Shown here one piece after another: positions 25,878-34,598 of a DNA stretch of 53,168 nucleotides. Within the stretch, counting starts at the first letter, position 1; every line of letters begins with the position of its first letter. Made by a program: the position numbers and the translations under genes. This stretch comes from Oscillospiraceae bacterium (GTDB taxonomy: Bacteria > Bacillota > Clostridia > Oscillospirales > Oscillospiraceae), in NCBI GenBank assembly GCA_017430455.1, contig JAFRMX010000003.1:1-53168 (forward strand), read 5' to 3'. The notes below the pieces were generated by a model that saw only the letters and a program-made list of their open reading frames with translations, made no database searches and was not told where the DNA came from.

Positions 25878-27251
25878 ATGCTAAAGTCTGAACCGAGAAT
25901 AAAAAGCGGAATGACCGATATGACGGAAGGGTCTATCTTGAGACACATTCTGCTCTTTGCCGTTCCCCTGATGTTCGGGAATCTCTTTCAGATGCTCTAC
26001 AATACGGTCGACTCGGTGATCGTAGGAAACTTCGTGGGAAAGCAGGCTCTGGCGGCCATCGGATCCACGACAATGATAGTCAACATGCTCGTGTTCTTCT
26101 TCAACGGCTTTTCAGCCGGCGCGGGCGTTATAATCTCCCACCGTTTCGGAGCAAAGCAGACCGAATCCCTTCACACAGCCGTCGAGACCAGTATGGCCGC
26201 CACATTCATTATGAGCATAATAATGACCGTACTGGGAGTTGCGAACGTAAGGCCTATGCTAAGGCTGATGGCGACGCCGGACGACGTATTCGCCGAGGCT
26301 GCAAGCTATCTGACGATATATATAGCGGGTATCTCAGGACTTCTGATCTATAACATGTGCAGCGGAATACTGAGAGCTGTCGGAGACTCGAGAAGGCCTC
26401 TGTTCTTCCTGGTCCTGACGAGCGTTTTGAATATAGCGCTCGATCTTCTCTTTGTCATCGTCTTCAAACTCGGGATAGAGGGCGCCGCCTACGCGACTAT
26501 AATCTCCCAGGCTGTCTCCGCCCTGTTGACGCTGAGGCTTCTTTCCGTCAGCAAAGAGGCCTACGCTCTCAGCTGGAAGGATCTCGGGATCGAGATGAAC
26601 ACTCTGAAGGCCATATTTTCCGTCGGCCTCCCTGCGGGTATCCAGGCGGTGCTCACGGCCTTTTCGAACGTCTTTGTTCAGTCCTATATCAACGTATTCG
26701 GCTCCGGAGTCATGGCGGGCTGGTCGAGCTACAACAAACTGGACCAGTTCATCATGCTTCCCATGCAGTCTGTGGCCATGTCCGCCACCACATTCGTAAG
26801 CCAGAACGTCGGCGCAAAGCAGTACAAAAGAGCAGACGCCGGCACAAAGATCTCGGTTTTAATGATACTTGCGGTGAGCGTCGTGATCGCGGCTCTGCTC
26901 TACCGTTTCGCCGAGCCCGCAGTCAGGCTCTTCTCTCCTGACCCGGAGGTCATCAGCTACGGGGCCCTTTTCATCCACACGAACGCATTCTTTTTCCTCT
27001 TAAACTGCATAAACCACACGCTCACCGGAGCCCTGCGCGGCTATGGGGATTCCAGGGGGCCCATGGTGATTATGCTCACGGGCTTCGTAGCTGTACGCCA
27101 GATATATCTCTTTGTTCTCACCCGCTATATCTCCAACACCCCGAAATGGGTCGGCTTCGGCTACCCCGTGGGCTGGATGGCGACTGCCGTTATAATCCTC
27201 ATCTACTACACGGTGAAAAAGAGAAAGCTCATCACTTCCGGGATCACTTAA
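25878..27251 (+). CDS. MATE family efflux transporter
   Basis: A 457-residue membrane protein with twelve hydrophobic helices in two related halves. The first half has HILLFAVPLMFGNLFQMLYN and DSVIVGNFVGKQALAAIGST; the second repeats the pattern with FSVGLPAGIQAVLTAFSN. MATE proteins extrude cationic drugs or metabolites in exchange for Na+ or H+. ATG 25878 has AAGGAG 9 bases ahead; an ATG at 25871 is out of frame and stops at once. Substrate unknown. Confidence 0.93.
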   Translation: MLKSEPRIKSGMTDMTEGSILRHILLFAVPLMFGNLFQMLYNTVDSVIVGNFVGKQALAAIGSTTMIVNMLVFFFNGFSAGAGVIISHRFGAKQTESLHTAVETSMAATFIMSIIMTVLGVANVRPMLRLMATPDDVFAEAASYLTIYIAGISGLLIYNMCSGILRAVGDSRRPLFFLVLTSVLNIALDLLFVIVFKLGIEGAAYATIISQAVSALLTLRLLSVSKEAYALSWKDLGIEMNTLKAIFSVGLPAGIQAVLTAFSNVFVQSYINVFGSGVMAGWSSYNKLDQFIMLPMQSVAMSATTFVSQNVGAKQYKRADAGTKISVLMILAVSVVIAALLYRFAEPAVRLFSPDPEVISYGALFIHTNAFFFLLNCINHTLTGALRGYGDSRGPMVIMLTGFVAVRQIYLFVLTRYISNTPKWVGFGYPVGWMATAVIILIYYTVKKRKLITSGIT

Positions 27252-27255
27252 TATT

Positions 27256-27297
27256 AATAAAAAAACTCCTGCAGAGTCTGTTTCTGCCTGAGTTTTT
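27256..27297. terminator. Shared terminator of the convergent MATE and fRMsr genes
   Basis: AAAAACTC and GCAGA paired with TCTG and GAGTTTTT around a short loop. T runs occur on both strands, between two convergent stops. Confidence 0.55.
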
Positions 27298-27312
27298 GTT
27301 ATTTAAACCAGA

Positions 27313-27768
27313 TTACGTAAACTGTTTATCGAGTCTCTTCATCAGGATCCTGACATATTCCTCGAATCCGCCCTCACAGCCGGGAAGAAATCTGTCTCTG
27401 GTATCAGAATCTATATCGAGGACCCCGTATACGCTGCCGTCATTTTTGAGCATCGGAACGACTATCTCCGATCTGGCGGCGGCGTCACAGGCTATATAAC
27501 CCGGAAACTCAAATACGTCGGGCACGACCAGCGTCTTTCTTTCCGCCGCGGCTGTCCCGCAGACGCCTTTCCCGAATTTTATGTATGTGCAGGCGGGCTT
27601 GCCCTGAAAAGGCCCGAGATAGAGGGACTCATCCTCCCCCTTAAGATAGAAACCGACCCAGCTCACATCCTCTGTCACCATGTTTATGTACGAGGCGGCG
27701 TTGGCAAGAACGGTTATGTCTCTGTCTTCGCCTTCTATAAGGCTTTCCAGTGATTTGCTGCTGATCAT
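27313..27768 (-). CDS. Free methionine-(R)-sulfoxide reductase (GAF domain)
   Basis: A 151-residue GAF-fold enzyme that reduces free Met-R-sulfoxide. The three cysteines of the family are visible: GKPACTYIKFGKGVCGTAAAE gives the first two and GYIACDAAARSEIVVP the third. DVSWVGFYL and VYGVLDIDSDTRDRF frame the GAF pocket. The start MISSKSLES is chosen over a 54-codon upstream extension because AAAGGAAAAAG sits right before it and the extension overlaps the divergent LUD gene. It protects against oxidation in an anaerobe. Confidence 0.9.
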   Translation of the reverse strand: MISSKSLESLIEGEDRDITVLANAASYINMVTEDVSWVGFYLKGEDESLYLGPFQGKPACTYIKFGKGVCGTAAAERKTLVVPDVFEFPGYIACDAAARSEIVVPMLKNDGSVYGVLDIDSDTRDRFLPGCEGGFEEYVRILMKRLDKQFT

Positions 27769-27873
27769 CTTTTTCCTTTCCCCGAATCGGACAAATAATT
27801 TAAAAATAATCTTTTCGCGAAATACAGATACTGCTATAATTATTATATCATTAATACGAAAGGAAGCTTTATC

Positions 27874-28470
27874 ATGGATATCGAAAAACTTATAAAGAAC
27901 CTCCAATTGAGAGGCTTCTCCGTGCAGCATTTCGGGACTGCCGGGGAGATGGTCTCATATCTCAGTGAAGAGATAAAAGGCTGCGAGGTCGGGATAGGCG
28001 GATCCCAGACTGTCAAGGATTCAGGCCTTTACGAGGCTCTGAAAGCGAACAACATGATCCATTGGCACTGGACTGACAAGGACAGCGACGTGCTCGAAAA
28101 GGAGATCGCCTCCGAGGTGTTTATCACGGGCGCGAACGCCGTCTCCGAGAGCGGAGAGATAGTAAACATCGACGGGCGCGGAAACCGTCTGGCTGCCCAG
28201 GTCTACGGGATCGGAAAGAGAGTGTATATACTGGCCGGCAGGAACAAGCTCTGCCCGGACCTCTCCTCCGCGATCGACAGGGCCCATAACGTCGCCGCCG
28301 TAAAAAATGGAAACAAGTTCCCGACCAGGACTCCCTGCAAGATCGACGGAAAATGCCACGACTGCCTCAGCCCGGACCGTATCTGCAGAGCTACGCTCAT
28401 AATCCACAAGCCGCTTATGGACATGAAGAAGATGGAAGTCATCCTTGTGGATGAAGATCTCGGCTATTGA
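27874..28470 (+). CDS. LUD domain protein (lactate utilisation LutC/YkgG-like)
   Basis: A 198-residue LUD-domain protein: VGIGGSQTVKDSGLYEAL, EVFITGANAVSESGEIVNID and KRVYILAGRNKL are the typical order. A late cysteine group (PCKIDGKCHDCLSPDRICRA) may bind metal or an Fe-S cluster. In stand-alone clostridial copies without lutAB the role is unknown; in LutABC the domain serves lactate oxidation. Divergent from the fRMsr gene; GAAAGGAAGC precedes the ATG. Confidence 0.88.
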   Translation: MDIEKLIKNLQLRGFSVQHFGTAGEMVSYLSEEIKGCEVGIGGSQTVKDSGLYEALKANNMIHWHWTDKDSDVLEKEIASEVFITGANAVSESGEIVNIDGRGNRLAAQVYGIGKRVYILAGRNKLCPDLSSAIDRAHNVAAVKNGNKFPTRTPCKIDGKCHDCLSPDRICRATLIIHKPLMDMKKMEVILVDEDLGY

Positions 28471-28493
28471 TTATTTAAACCAAATTACGTAAA

Positions 28494-28907
28494 CTATTTC
28501 TTGCTCGGCAGCAGCCTGTAACCGTGCTCTTTCAGTATTTTCGCCGTAAACCCGCAGCCCGGGATCAGCTTTCCCGTAAAGCTGCCGTCGTAAATACCGT
28601 TAGGGCCGCAGGATGGGCTTCTCGATTTCATTACGGCAATATCCGGATTCTCGGAGCGAAACTTCTCTAAAGCAAGTTTCGCTCCTTTTTCGAACTGTTC
28701 CGTGACGTCCTCCCCGTCCCTGTTTACGGCTCTGCCGTCTCTTAGCTCGACGGGGACTCTGGGCGTCGGAAGCCCGCCCTCTGTTTCGGGACAGAAGGTG
28801 AAGTATTCCTTGTCCTTCAGAAACTCGATCAGTTCGGGATCAAGATTGTTCCCTCCGTCGTATTTGCAGTTTTCTCCGAGCAGGCACGCGCTGACAGCTA
28901 CTTTCAT
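28494..28907 (-). CDS. DUF523 protein (TudS-like thiouracil desulfurase family)
   Basis: A 137-residue protein with the family's cysteines in MKVAVSACLLGENCKYDGG, TFCPETEGGL and KSRSPSCGPNGIYDG. Characterised relatives bind a 4Fe-4S cluster and remove sulfur from thiouracil. The start is at the conserved MKVAVSACLLG. It is tightly followed upstream (four bases) by the glutaredoxin-like gene on the same strand, suggesting co-expression. Confidence 0.9.
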   Translation of the reverse strand: MKVAVSACLLGENCKYDGGNNLDPELIEFLKDKEYFTFCPETEGGLPTPRVPVELRDGRAVNRDGEDVTEQFEKGAKLALEKFRSENPDIAVMKSRSPSCGPNGIYDGSFTGKLIPGCGFTAKILKEHGYRLLPSKK

Positions 28908-28910
28908 CTC

Positions 28911-29192
28911 TCAGCCCTCCAGCGCTCTTTTCAGGACTTCCTCGACGTGGGCCTTGCACTCCTCTTTCGTCTCAAAAAGGTGCGCTTCGTATATTTTCTC
29001 CTTGCCGATGAACATGCTGGGGTTGGCCTGGTAGTCGTACTGATCCGCGATCTCAGGCTGTTCCATCTCGTTTATGTATTCGAATTCTACCTTGCCGTAT
29101 TCGGGATTTTCCGCTATGAGCTCATTTAAGCAGACAGTGGCCTGCCTGCAGTACGGACATGAGGGGAGATAGAAACATGTTACTTTTTTCAT
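28911..29192 (-). CDS. Glutaredoxin-like thioredoxin-fold protein
   Basis: A 93-residue protein beginning MKKVTCFYLPSCPYCRQATV, which has the CPYC dithiol of glutaredoxins and thiol reductants. NPSMFIGKEKIYEAHLFE carries a cis-Pro-like loop. Start at 29192 has AAGGAG nine bases ahead. It shares a transcript with the TudS-like gene and could supply reducing equivalents to it. Confidence 0.82.
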   Translation of the reverse strand: MKKVTCFYLPSCPYCRQATVCLNELIAENPEYGKVEFEYINEMEQPEIADQYDYQANPSMFIGKEKIYEAHLFETKEECKAHVEEVLKRALEG

Positions 29193-29230
29193 AGTCTGCT
29201 CCTTAACCGGGTTTATTGACAAATATGCTA

Positions 29231-29258
29231 TTGCAAGTTTTTAAAATACCGCTATAAT
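29231..29258 (+). promoter_or_regulatory. Promoter of the DUF1858 gene
   Basis: TTGCAA (29231-29236), 16 bases, TATAAT (29253-29258), 32 bases before the ATG. Confidence 0.6.
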
Positions 29259-29289
29259 ATCCATTGATTCAAATAAAGGAGATATGATC

Positions 29290-29571
29290 ATGAACGAACA
29301 GATAAATGCGCCTGAAACCGCTGAGGCCTTTGTTACCAAGGACATGATCGTCACCGATATTCTCGATATCGACGACGATATAGCCGGTCTGCTCATGCAG
29401 ATGGGCCTTCACTGCGTAGGCTGCCTTGCGGCAAGCGGCGAGGATCTTGAGACCGCTATGGCCGTCCACGGCTATCCGCCCGAAGATGTTGACACCGTAG
29501 TCGACAATCTCAACAGCTTTCTTGCATACAAGAGAGCCTGCAGAGAGTCAGACGCCGCGTCTGATACCTGA
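29290..29571 (+). CDS. DUF1858 domain protein
   Basis: A 93-residue protein whose core is VTKDMIVTDILDIDDDIAG, LLMQMGLHCVGCLAASGED and LETAMAVHGYPPEDVD. This DUF1858 module with its HCVGC dithiol is found alone or fused to redox enzymes and hybrid-cluster proteins in anaerobes. Start at 29290 is preferred over ATG 29284 because GGAG is then 8 bases away instead of 2. Probably a redox-sensing or electron-transfer partner. Confidence 0.85.
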   Translation: MNEQINAPETAEAFVTKDMIVTDILDIDDDIAGLLMQMGLHCVGCLAASGEDLETAMAVHGYPPEDVDTVVDNLNSFLAYKRACRESDAASDT

Positions 29572-29721
29572 TCAGTACCTGTCGTCTATCTTAAAAAGAG
29601 TTATCGCGGCTTTAAGCCCGAGAAGAAGCGCCGAGACTGCGGGAGCAGCCTTGGCTTTTCTTTTTGCCCTTTTGGAGTACGTCTTTTGCGGTCTTCTGAT
29701 AAAAAGATCCAATACTTTCAT
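29572..29721 (-). CDS. 49-residue basic protein downstream of tex
   Basis: Leftward ATG at 29721, ten bases beyond the tex stop, with GAGGAT ahead, encodes MKVLDLFIRRPQKTYSKRAK, RKAKAAPAVSALLLGLKAAI and TLFKIDDRY. The N-terminus is strongly basic and the middle could form one hydrophobic helix. It is not a family I recognise. Close spacing to tex and a normal ribosome binding site support it as a real small gene in that operon. Confidence 0.6.
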   Translation of the reverse strand: MKVLDLFIRRPQKTYSKRAKRKAKAAPAVSALLLGLKAAITLFKIDDRY

Positions 29722-29731
29722 ATAATTATCC

Positions 29732-31996
29732 TCAGAGGCTCTTGAATTTCGCCTGAAGCGCCTTCAGAGAGTCGTTCAGGTCCTTATCTTCCTTTTTGGG
29801 TTCGGGTCTTCCCCGGCCTTTTTTATTGCGGTTTCCGTTCTTTCTGCGCTCGTTTCTCTCCTTGAGCTTCTCGGGATGGAGCAGCGAGAGGGAGATCCTG
29901 CCCCTCTCCTCATCTATATCGAAGACCCAAACATCGACTATATCCCCGACGGATACAACGTCCATGGGATTGATGTTAAGCTTTTCGGACATTCTTGAGA
30001 CGTGAACGAGGCCGTCGTCGTGGAGGCCTATATCCACGAAGGCGCCGAAATTGACCACGTTTCTGACAGTCCCGGAGAGCTTGTCCCCTATATGAAGGTC
30101 CTTTATGTCCAGAATATCCGAGCGGAGCAGGGCACCGTCAAACTGCTCGCGGTAGTCGCGAAGAGGGCTTCTTATGGCGCTCTCGATGTCTGTGAGCGTA
30201 TACGGGTCTATTCCCAGGTCCTTTGTGATCTCAGACGGGAACACAGCGTCCTGCTGCCCGAGCCGGCTGATCCCGCAGGCCTTCATAAGCGCCTTCGCAC
30301 TTTCGTAGCTCTCCGGGTGTATCGCCGTCATATCGAGAGGCTCGTCTCCGTCGGTTATCCGGAGAAATCCCGCGCACTGCTTGAACGCCTTCGGCCCGAG
30401 CTTCTTTACCTTCAGAAGCTCTTTTCTGTTCCTGAATCTGCCGTTTTCGTTGCGGTAAGAGACTATCTCCCCCGCTATGGCGCTGTTGAGGCCTGAAATA
30501 TGCATAAGAAGCTCCGGAGAGGCGGTATTAAGATCCGCTCCCGTGCGGTTCACGCACTTCATAACGGCCTCATCCAGCCTTCCGGAGAGAGCCTTCTGGG
30601 GCAGATCGTGCTGGTACTGTCCTACGCCTATGGACTTGGGATCTATCTTTATAAGCTCAGCCAGAGGGTCGAGGAGCCTTCTCGCGATGGACACGGCAGA
30701 TCTCTCTTCGACGGCCATATCCGGGAACTCTTTTCTCGCGGCCTCCTGCGCGGACCAGACCGAGGCGCCCGCCTCAGAGACTATCGCGTAGCTGACATCA
30801 AGGCTGTTCTCTCTTATCAGCTCCGCCACCAGCTGCTCGCTCTCGCGGGAAGCTGTCCCGTTGCCTATGGCTATAAGCTTTACGTCATATTTCTTTATGA
30901 GCTCCATGAGCTTTCTTTTGGAACTGAAGCTCTCGGCATTTTTGCCTCTGAAGGGGTATATCTTGTCCGTCGCGAGCATCCTGCCGGTCCCGTCTATTAC
31001 GGCGAGCTTGCAACCGTTGTAGAAGCCCGGGTCAAAGCCGAGGATAACTCTTCCAAGAAGAGGCGGCTGAAGGAGAAGCTTCTCAAGGTTTTCGGAGAAT
31101 ATCTCGATCGAGGCAGCCTGGGCCCTTTCGCTGAAGTCAGACCTTATCTCCCTCTCTATTGAGGGGAACAGAAGCCTGTCACAGCCGTCTTCGGCGGCAG
31201 CTTTCAGATATTTGCCGGAGATGCTCTCTTTGCCCCCGGTCAGAGCAGATACCGCTTTTTCTTTAAGCAGATCCCTGTCGTACTCGAGGGAGACGGATAT
31301 CACCTTCTCCTTCTCTGCCCTGTCTATCGCCATAACGCGGTGGTCGGCAAGCGTTGTGAGGCGCTCGCTGTAGTCGTAGTAGTTCCTGTAGACCTCTTTC
31401 TCGTCCTCTGCGTCCTTTTTCTTCTTTGTGACGATCGTTCCGGTCTTCAGGATACGGTCTTTGAAATCCCATCTCTGTGCGGCGTTGTCGCTCACCATCT
31501 CCGCTATGATATCCTCAGCGCCCTGAATCGCTGCCGGGACATCCTTTATCTCTTCGTTTATGTATTTTTCTGCCTCCTGCTCCACGGAGCCTTCCTGAGG
31601 GAGAGAGAGCATGAAATCCGCAAGCCCCTGGAGCCCCGCCTTGATCGCGACAGCGGCCCTGGTCTTCTTTTTCTGCATATACGGCCTGTATATGTCATCT
31701 ACCTGCGAGAGCTTTGTGCACGACAATACGGCAGTCTTTATCTCATCCGTGAGCTTTCCCTGCTCGGAGATGAGCCTTATAACATCCTCCTTGCGCTCGG
31801 CAAGCTTCAGCTGGTAGTCGTACTGCTTCTGTATGACCAGGATCTGCTCTTCGTCCAGACCTTTTGTCTGTTCCTTGCGGTAGCGCGCTATGAAAGGAAC
31901 CGTATCTCCCTGGGAGAGCATCTCCAGTGTATTTCTGACCTGATCCTCCGTTATCTTGAGTTCCGCGGACAGTGCTCTGATAATTTCTTCGTTCAT
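29732..31996 (-). CDS. tex: Tex family RNA-binding transcription accessory protein
   Basis: A 754-residue protein with the complete Tex order: N-terminal helical region (VPFIARYRKEQTKGLDEEQI), YqgF-like RNase H fold (RVILGFDPGFYNGCKLAVID), helix-hairpin-helix repeats (DLNTASPELLMHISGLNSAI) and a C-terminal S1 RNA-binding domain (GTVRNVVNFGAFVDIGLHDD, LVHVSRMS). A basic tail follows. Tex binds nucleic acid and influences transcription and stress response. ATG 31996 is used because the preceding TTG is less likely; GAGG is about 8 bases ahead. Confidence 0.95.
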   Translation of the reverse strand: MNEEIIRALSAELKITEDQVRNTLEMLSQGDTVPFIARYRKEQTKGLDEEQILVIQKQYDYQLKLAERKEDVIRLISEQGKLTDEIKTAVLSCTKLSQVDDIYRPYMQKKKTRAAVAIKAGLQGLADFMLSLPQEGSVEQEAEKYINEEIKDVPAAIQGAEDIIAEMVSDNAAQRWDFKDRILKTGTIVTKKKKDAEDEKEVYRNYYDYSERLTTLADHRVMAIDRAEKEKVISVSLEYDRDLLKEKAVSALTGGKESISGKYLKAAAEDGCDRLLFPSIEREIRSDFSERAQAASIEIFSENLEKLLLQPPLLGRVILGFDPGFYNGCKLAVIDGTGRMLATDKIYPFRGKNAESFSSKRKLMELIKKYDVKLIAIGNGTASRESEQLVAELIRENSLDVSYAIVSEAGASVWSAQEAARKEFPDMAVEERSAVSIARRLLDPLAELIKIDPKSIGVGQYQHDLPQKALSGRLDEAVMKCVNRTGADLNTASPELLMHISGLNSAIAGEIVSYRNENGRFRNRKELLKVKKLGPKAFKQCAGFLRITDGDEPLDMTAIHPESYESAKALMKACGISRLGQQDAVFPSEITKDLGIDPYTLTDIESAIRSPLRDYREQFDGALLRSDILDIKDLHIGDKLSGTVRNVVNFGAFVDIGLHDDGLVHVSRMSEKLNINPMDVVSVGDIVDVWVFDIDEERGRISLSLLHPEKLKERNERRKNGNRNKKGRGRPEPKKEDKDLNDSLKALQAKFKSL

Positions 31997-32080
31997 CAAA
32001 AACGCCTCACTTGATTAATCTTGTTAACAGTTGATTTTAACATATTTTCAAAAGCATTTAAAGGCTTAATGAGGAGCTGT

Positions 32081-32109
32081 TTGATTAAAAGGCCGCGCGG
32101 TGCTACAAT
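32081..32109 (+). promoter_or_regulatory. Promoter of dapF
   Basis: TTGATT (32081-32086), 17 bases, TACAAT (32104-32109), 23 bases before the ATG at 32133. Confidence 0.6.
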
Positions 32110-32132
32110 AGGGAAAAAACTGTGAGGTGCCT

Positions 32133-33011
32133 ATGAGATTTACAAAGATGCACGGAGCCGGAAACGACTTCATAATCATAGACGCGATGAAAGAGAATAT
32201 CCCTGAGAAGGATTTCTCCGCTCTCGCCGCCTTCTTGTGCCCCAGAAGGACCTCCGTCGGAGCAGACGGTGTCATGTATATTGTCCCCGCCTCAAACGGC
32301 GGTGATTTCGGTATGAGGTATTACAACAGCGACGGCTCTCTTGGCGAAATGTGCGGAAACGGAGCCCGCTGTATATCAAGATACGGCTATGAGCGCGGCC
32401 TCGCCGGGGATAATCAGAAGATAGAGACGACGGCAGGCCTCGTAAACGCGGAGATGATAGACGAAGACCTTTACAGAGTACGCCTCAACGACCCCTCCGT
32501 TATCGACCTGCACAGAAAGCTGAGCATATCCGGGAAAGAGTATGACTGTGCCTATACGGAGCTCGGAGATCCGGGGATCCCGCACTGTGTGCTTATCTAT
32601 CCCGAGTGGGATAATACAGATGTAACTGAGTTATGTAAATTAGGCTCTCTGCTTCGCCACGCACCTGTATTTCCGAGAGGCGCGAACGTGGATTTCGTAA
32701 AGATCGAGAATGAAAACGAAGTAACAGCTGTCACATATGAGCGCGGAGTTGAGGATCTCACGCTGGCCTGCGGCACCGGCTGCGGGAGCATAGCGGCCCT
32801 TCTTAGCCTTATGGGCCTGGTCTCCCCGAAGGATCTGAAAATAAAAATGCCCGGCGGGACTTTGTCTGTCTCGCTGGACATTCGTGAAAATTATGTAAAT
32901 AATATTATGCTAACCGGTCCCGCTGCCGTCGTTTATGAAGGAGAGCTCTCTGACTGCTCTGACTTTACAGGAACCTCAGTCGCAGTCTCTTCGTCTTCCT
33001 CAGGCTCCTGA
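32133..33011 (+). CDS. dapF: Diaminopimelate epimerase
   Basis: A 292-residue enzyme converting LL- to meso-diaminopimelate for lysine and peptidoglycan. Substrate strand MRFTKMHGAGNDFIIID, first catalytic Cys in GEMCGNGARC (~75), second in LACGTGCGS (~220). Start at ATG 32133 with GTGAGGT ahead. After the normal end (GPAAVVYEGEL) there is a Ser-rich tail of about 20 residues (SDCSDFTGTSVAVSSSSSGS). That tail is encoded where the gene overlaps the end of convergent malQ for 79 bases. Confidence 0.95.
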   Translation: MRFTKMHGAGNDFIIIDAMKENIPEKDFSALAAFLCPRRTSVGADGVMYIVPASNGGDFGMRYYNSDGSLGEMCGNGARCISRYGYERGLAGDNQKIETTAGLVNAEMIDEDLYRVRLNDPSVIDLHRKLSISGKEYDCAYTELGDPGIPHCVLIYPEWDNTDVTELCKLGSLLRHAPVFPRGANVDFVKIENENEVTAVTYERGVEDLTLACGTGCGSIAALLSLMGLVSPKDLKIKMPGGTLSVSLDIRENYVNNIMLTGPAAVVYEGELSDCSDFTGTSVAVSSSSSGS

Positions 33012-34501
33012 ACGGGCTCGGCAAATCTTCCGTATGTTATCGCCAGATCCCTGAGCTTTTTTGCAAGATCCGGAGTGATCGCGTCTTTTTTCATTCGCCA
33101 GCACCAGTTTCCGGCGGGCTCTCCCGGGGTATTCATTCTCGCGTCAGCTCCGAGTTCAAGGATATCCTGCATCTGAGCGCAGAAGAATTTCGAAGGCGAG
33201 GCAAGTCCTGTTCTCAGGAATGCATCGTTCCACTCATCATCAGATCTTACATTCATATATTTCCGGGCGAAAGCTATGCATTCCTCGTCGAAATTTTCAA
33301 GCCAGCCCCTGACTGTATCGTTGTCATGAGTCCCGATATAGCAGGTGCTGTTTTCTTTTGCCCTGAACGGGATGGCGTCGCTGCTCGCGTCGGGCTCGAA
33401 AGCAAACTCCAGCACTTTCATTCCGGGAAGACCCGAGTCCGCGAGAAGCTTCTTCACCTCAGGCGTGGTATAACCCAGATCCTCGGCTATAAACTCCAGA
33501 TCATTGAACCAGGATGTGAGCACTCCGACGAGTTTCATTCCCGGTCCGGGCATCCACTTGCCGTTTTTGGCCGTCTTCTCGCCGTACGGGACGGCCCAAT
33601 AGCTCTCAAAACCTCTGAAATGGTCTATTCTGATGACATCGTAGAGCTTTCCGGCGCCTTCTATCCTTCTGATCCACCATCCGAAGCCGTCTTTTTCCAT
33701 CTTCGCGTAATCGTAGATGGGGTTGCCCCAAAGCTGTCCGTCTTCGTTAAACGCGTCGGGAGGGCACCCGGAGACGACTGTCGGGAGATTCTGGTCGTCC
33801 AGCAGGAAAAAGTGCGGCTCGCTCCACACATCCGAGGAGTCCAGCGCCACATATATGGGCACGTCCCCTATTATTTTTATTCCCTTCGAGTGCACATAGT
33901 CCTTAAGCGCGTCCCACTGCTTATAAAACAGGAACTGAAGAAAGACATAGAAGTCCACGTCTTCCCTGAGCATATCAGCGTATTTTCTAAGCGCCGTCTC
34001 TTTTCTGAGCCGTATATCCTCATCCGGCCATTCTGTCCAGCTCTGCATGCCGAAATGTGCTTTTACAGCCATAAAAAGAGCGTAGTTCCCGATCCAGGAG
34101 GCGTTTTCTTCCCTGAACCTTTCTACAGCTTGTTTATAGCGCTCCCTGCCGTTGCTGAAGGCTTTTCTCAGGACTTTGAAACGGCTCTGGTATATCCTGC
34201 CGTAGTCCGTTTTCTCCTCATCCTCGCCCCAATCGGCAGATTCCAGGTCCTCTTTATCGATGAGTCCGTCCTCTGCCAGCATATCGGGGTCGATGAAATA
34301 AGGGTTCCCGGCAAAGGTTGAAAATGACGCGTAGGGGCTGTCTCCGTAACCGGTAGGGCCAAGAGGGAGCAGCTGCCAGCAGCTCATTCCCGCGGACTCC
34401 AGAAAGTCCGCAAAATCATAGGCGGCTTTTCCGAAAGTTCCTATCCCGTAAGGAGACGGGAGAGACGAAACAGGCATAAGTATCCCGCATGAACGATCCA
34501 T
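32933..34501 (-). CDS. malQ: 4-alpha-glucanotransferase (amylomaltase, GH77)
   Basis: A 522-residue cytosolic enzyme transferring alpha-1,4-glucan segments. GILMPVSSLPSPYGIGTFG opens the protein; QLLPLGPTGYGDSPYAS, VIRIDHFRGFESYW with the nucleophile Asp, AEDLGYTTPEV with the acid/base Glu and YIGTHDNDTVRGW with the third carboxylate are all present. The last ~25 residues (VQEPEEDEETATEVPVKSEQ and on) are an acidic, Ser-rich extension not found in typical MalQ. They lie in the 79-base overlap with dapF. Confidence 0.94.
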   Translation of the reverse strand: MDRSCGILMPVSSLPSPYGIGTFGKAAYDFADFLESAGMSCWQLLPLGPTGYGDSPYASFSTFAGNPYFIDPDMLAEDGLIDKEDLESADWGEDEEKTDYGRIYQSRFKVLRKAFSNGRERYKQAVERFREENASWIGNYALFMAVKAHFGMQSWTEWPDEDIRLRKETALRKYADMLREDVDFYVFLQFLFYKQWDALKDYVHSKGIKIIGDVPIYVALDSSDVWSEPHFFLLDDQNLPTVVSGCPPDAFNEDGQLWGNPIYDYAKMEKDGFGWWIRRIEGAGKLYDVIRIDHFRGFESYWAVPYGEKTAKNGKWMPGPGMKLVGVLTSWFNDLEFIAEDLGYTTPEVKKLLADSGLPGMKVLEFAFEPDASSDAIPFRAKENSTCYIGTHDNDTVRGWLENFDEECIAFARKYMNVRSDDEWNDAFLRTGLASPSKFFCAQMQDILELGADARMNTPGEPAGNWCWRMKKDAITPDLAKKLRDLAITYGRFAEPVQEPEEDEETATEVPVKSEQSESSPS

Positions 34502-34542
34502 AGCTTTACTTCCTTAAAAGTATTCACATAAATATAGAAAAT

Positions 34543-34583
34543 AAAACGGACATTGTCAACCCGAAAGCTGAAATGCCCGTTTT
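34543..34583. terminator. Terminator between malQ start side and the Vor operon end
   Basis: AAAACGGACATT / AATGCCCGTTTT, one mismatch, T-rich on the leftward side. It ends the leftward Vor operon 16 bases after its last stop. Confidence 0.55.
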
Positions 34584-34598
34584 ATATTCATTATGGTC

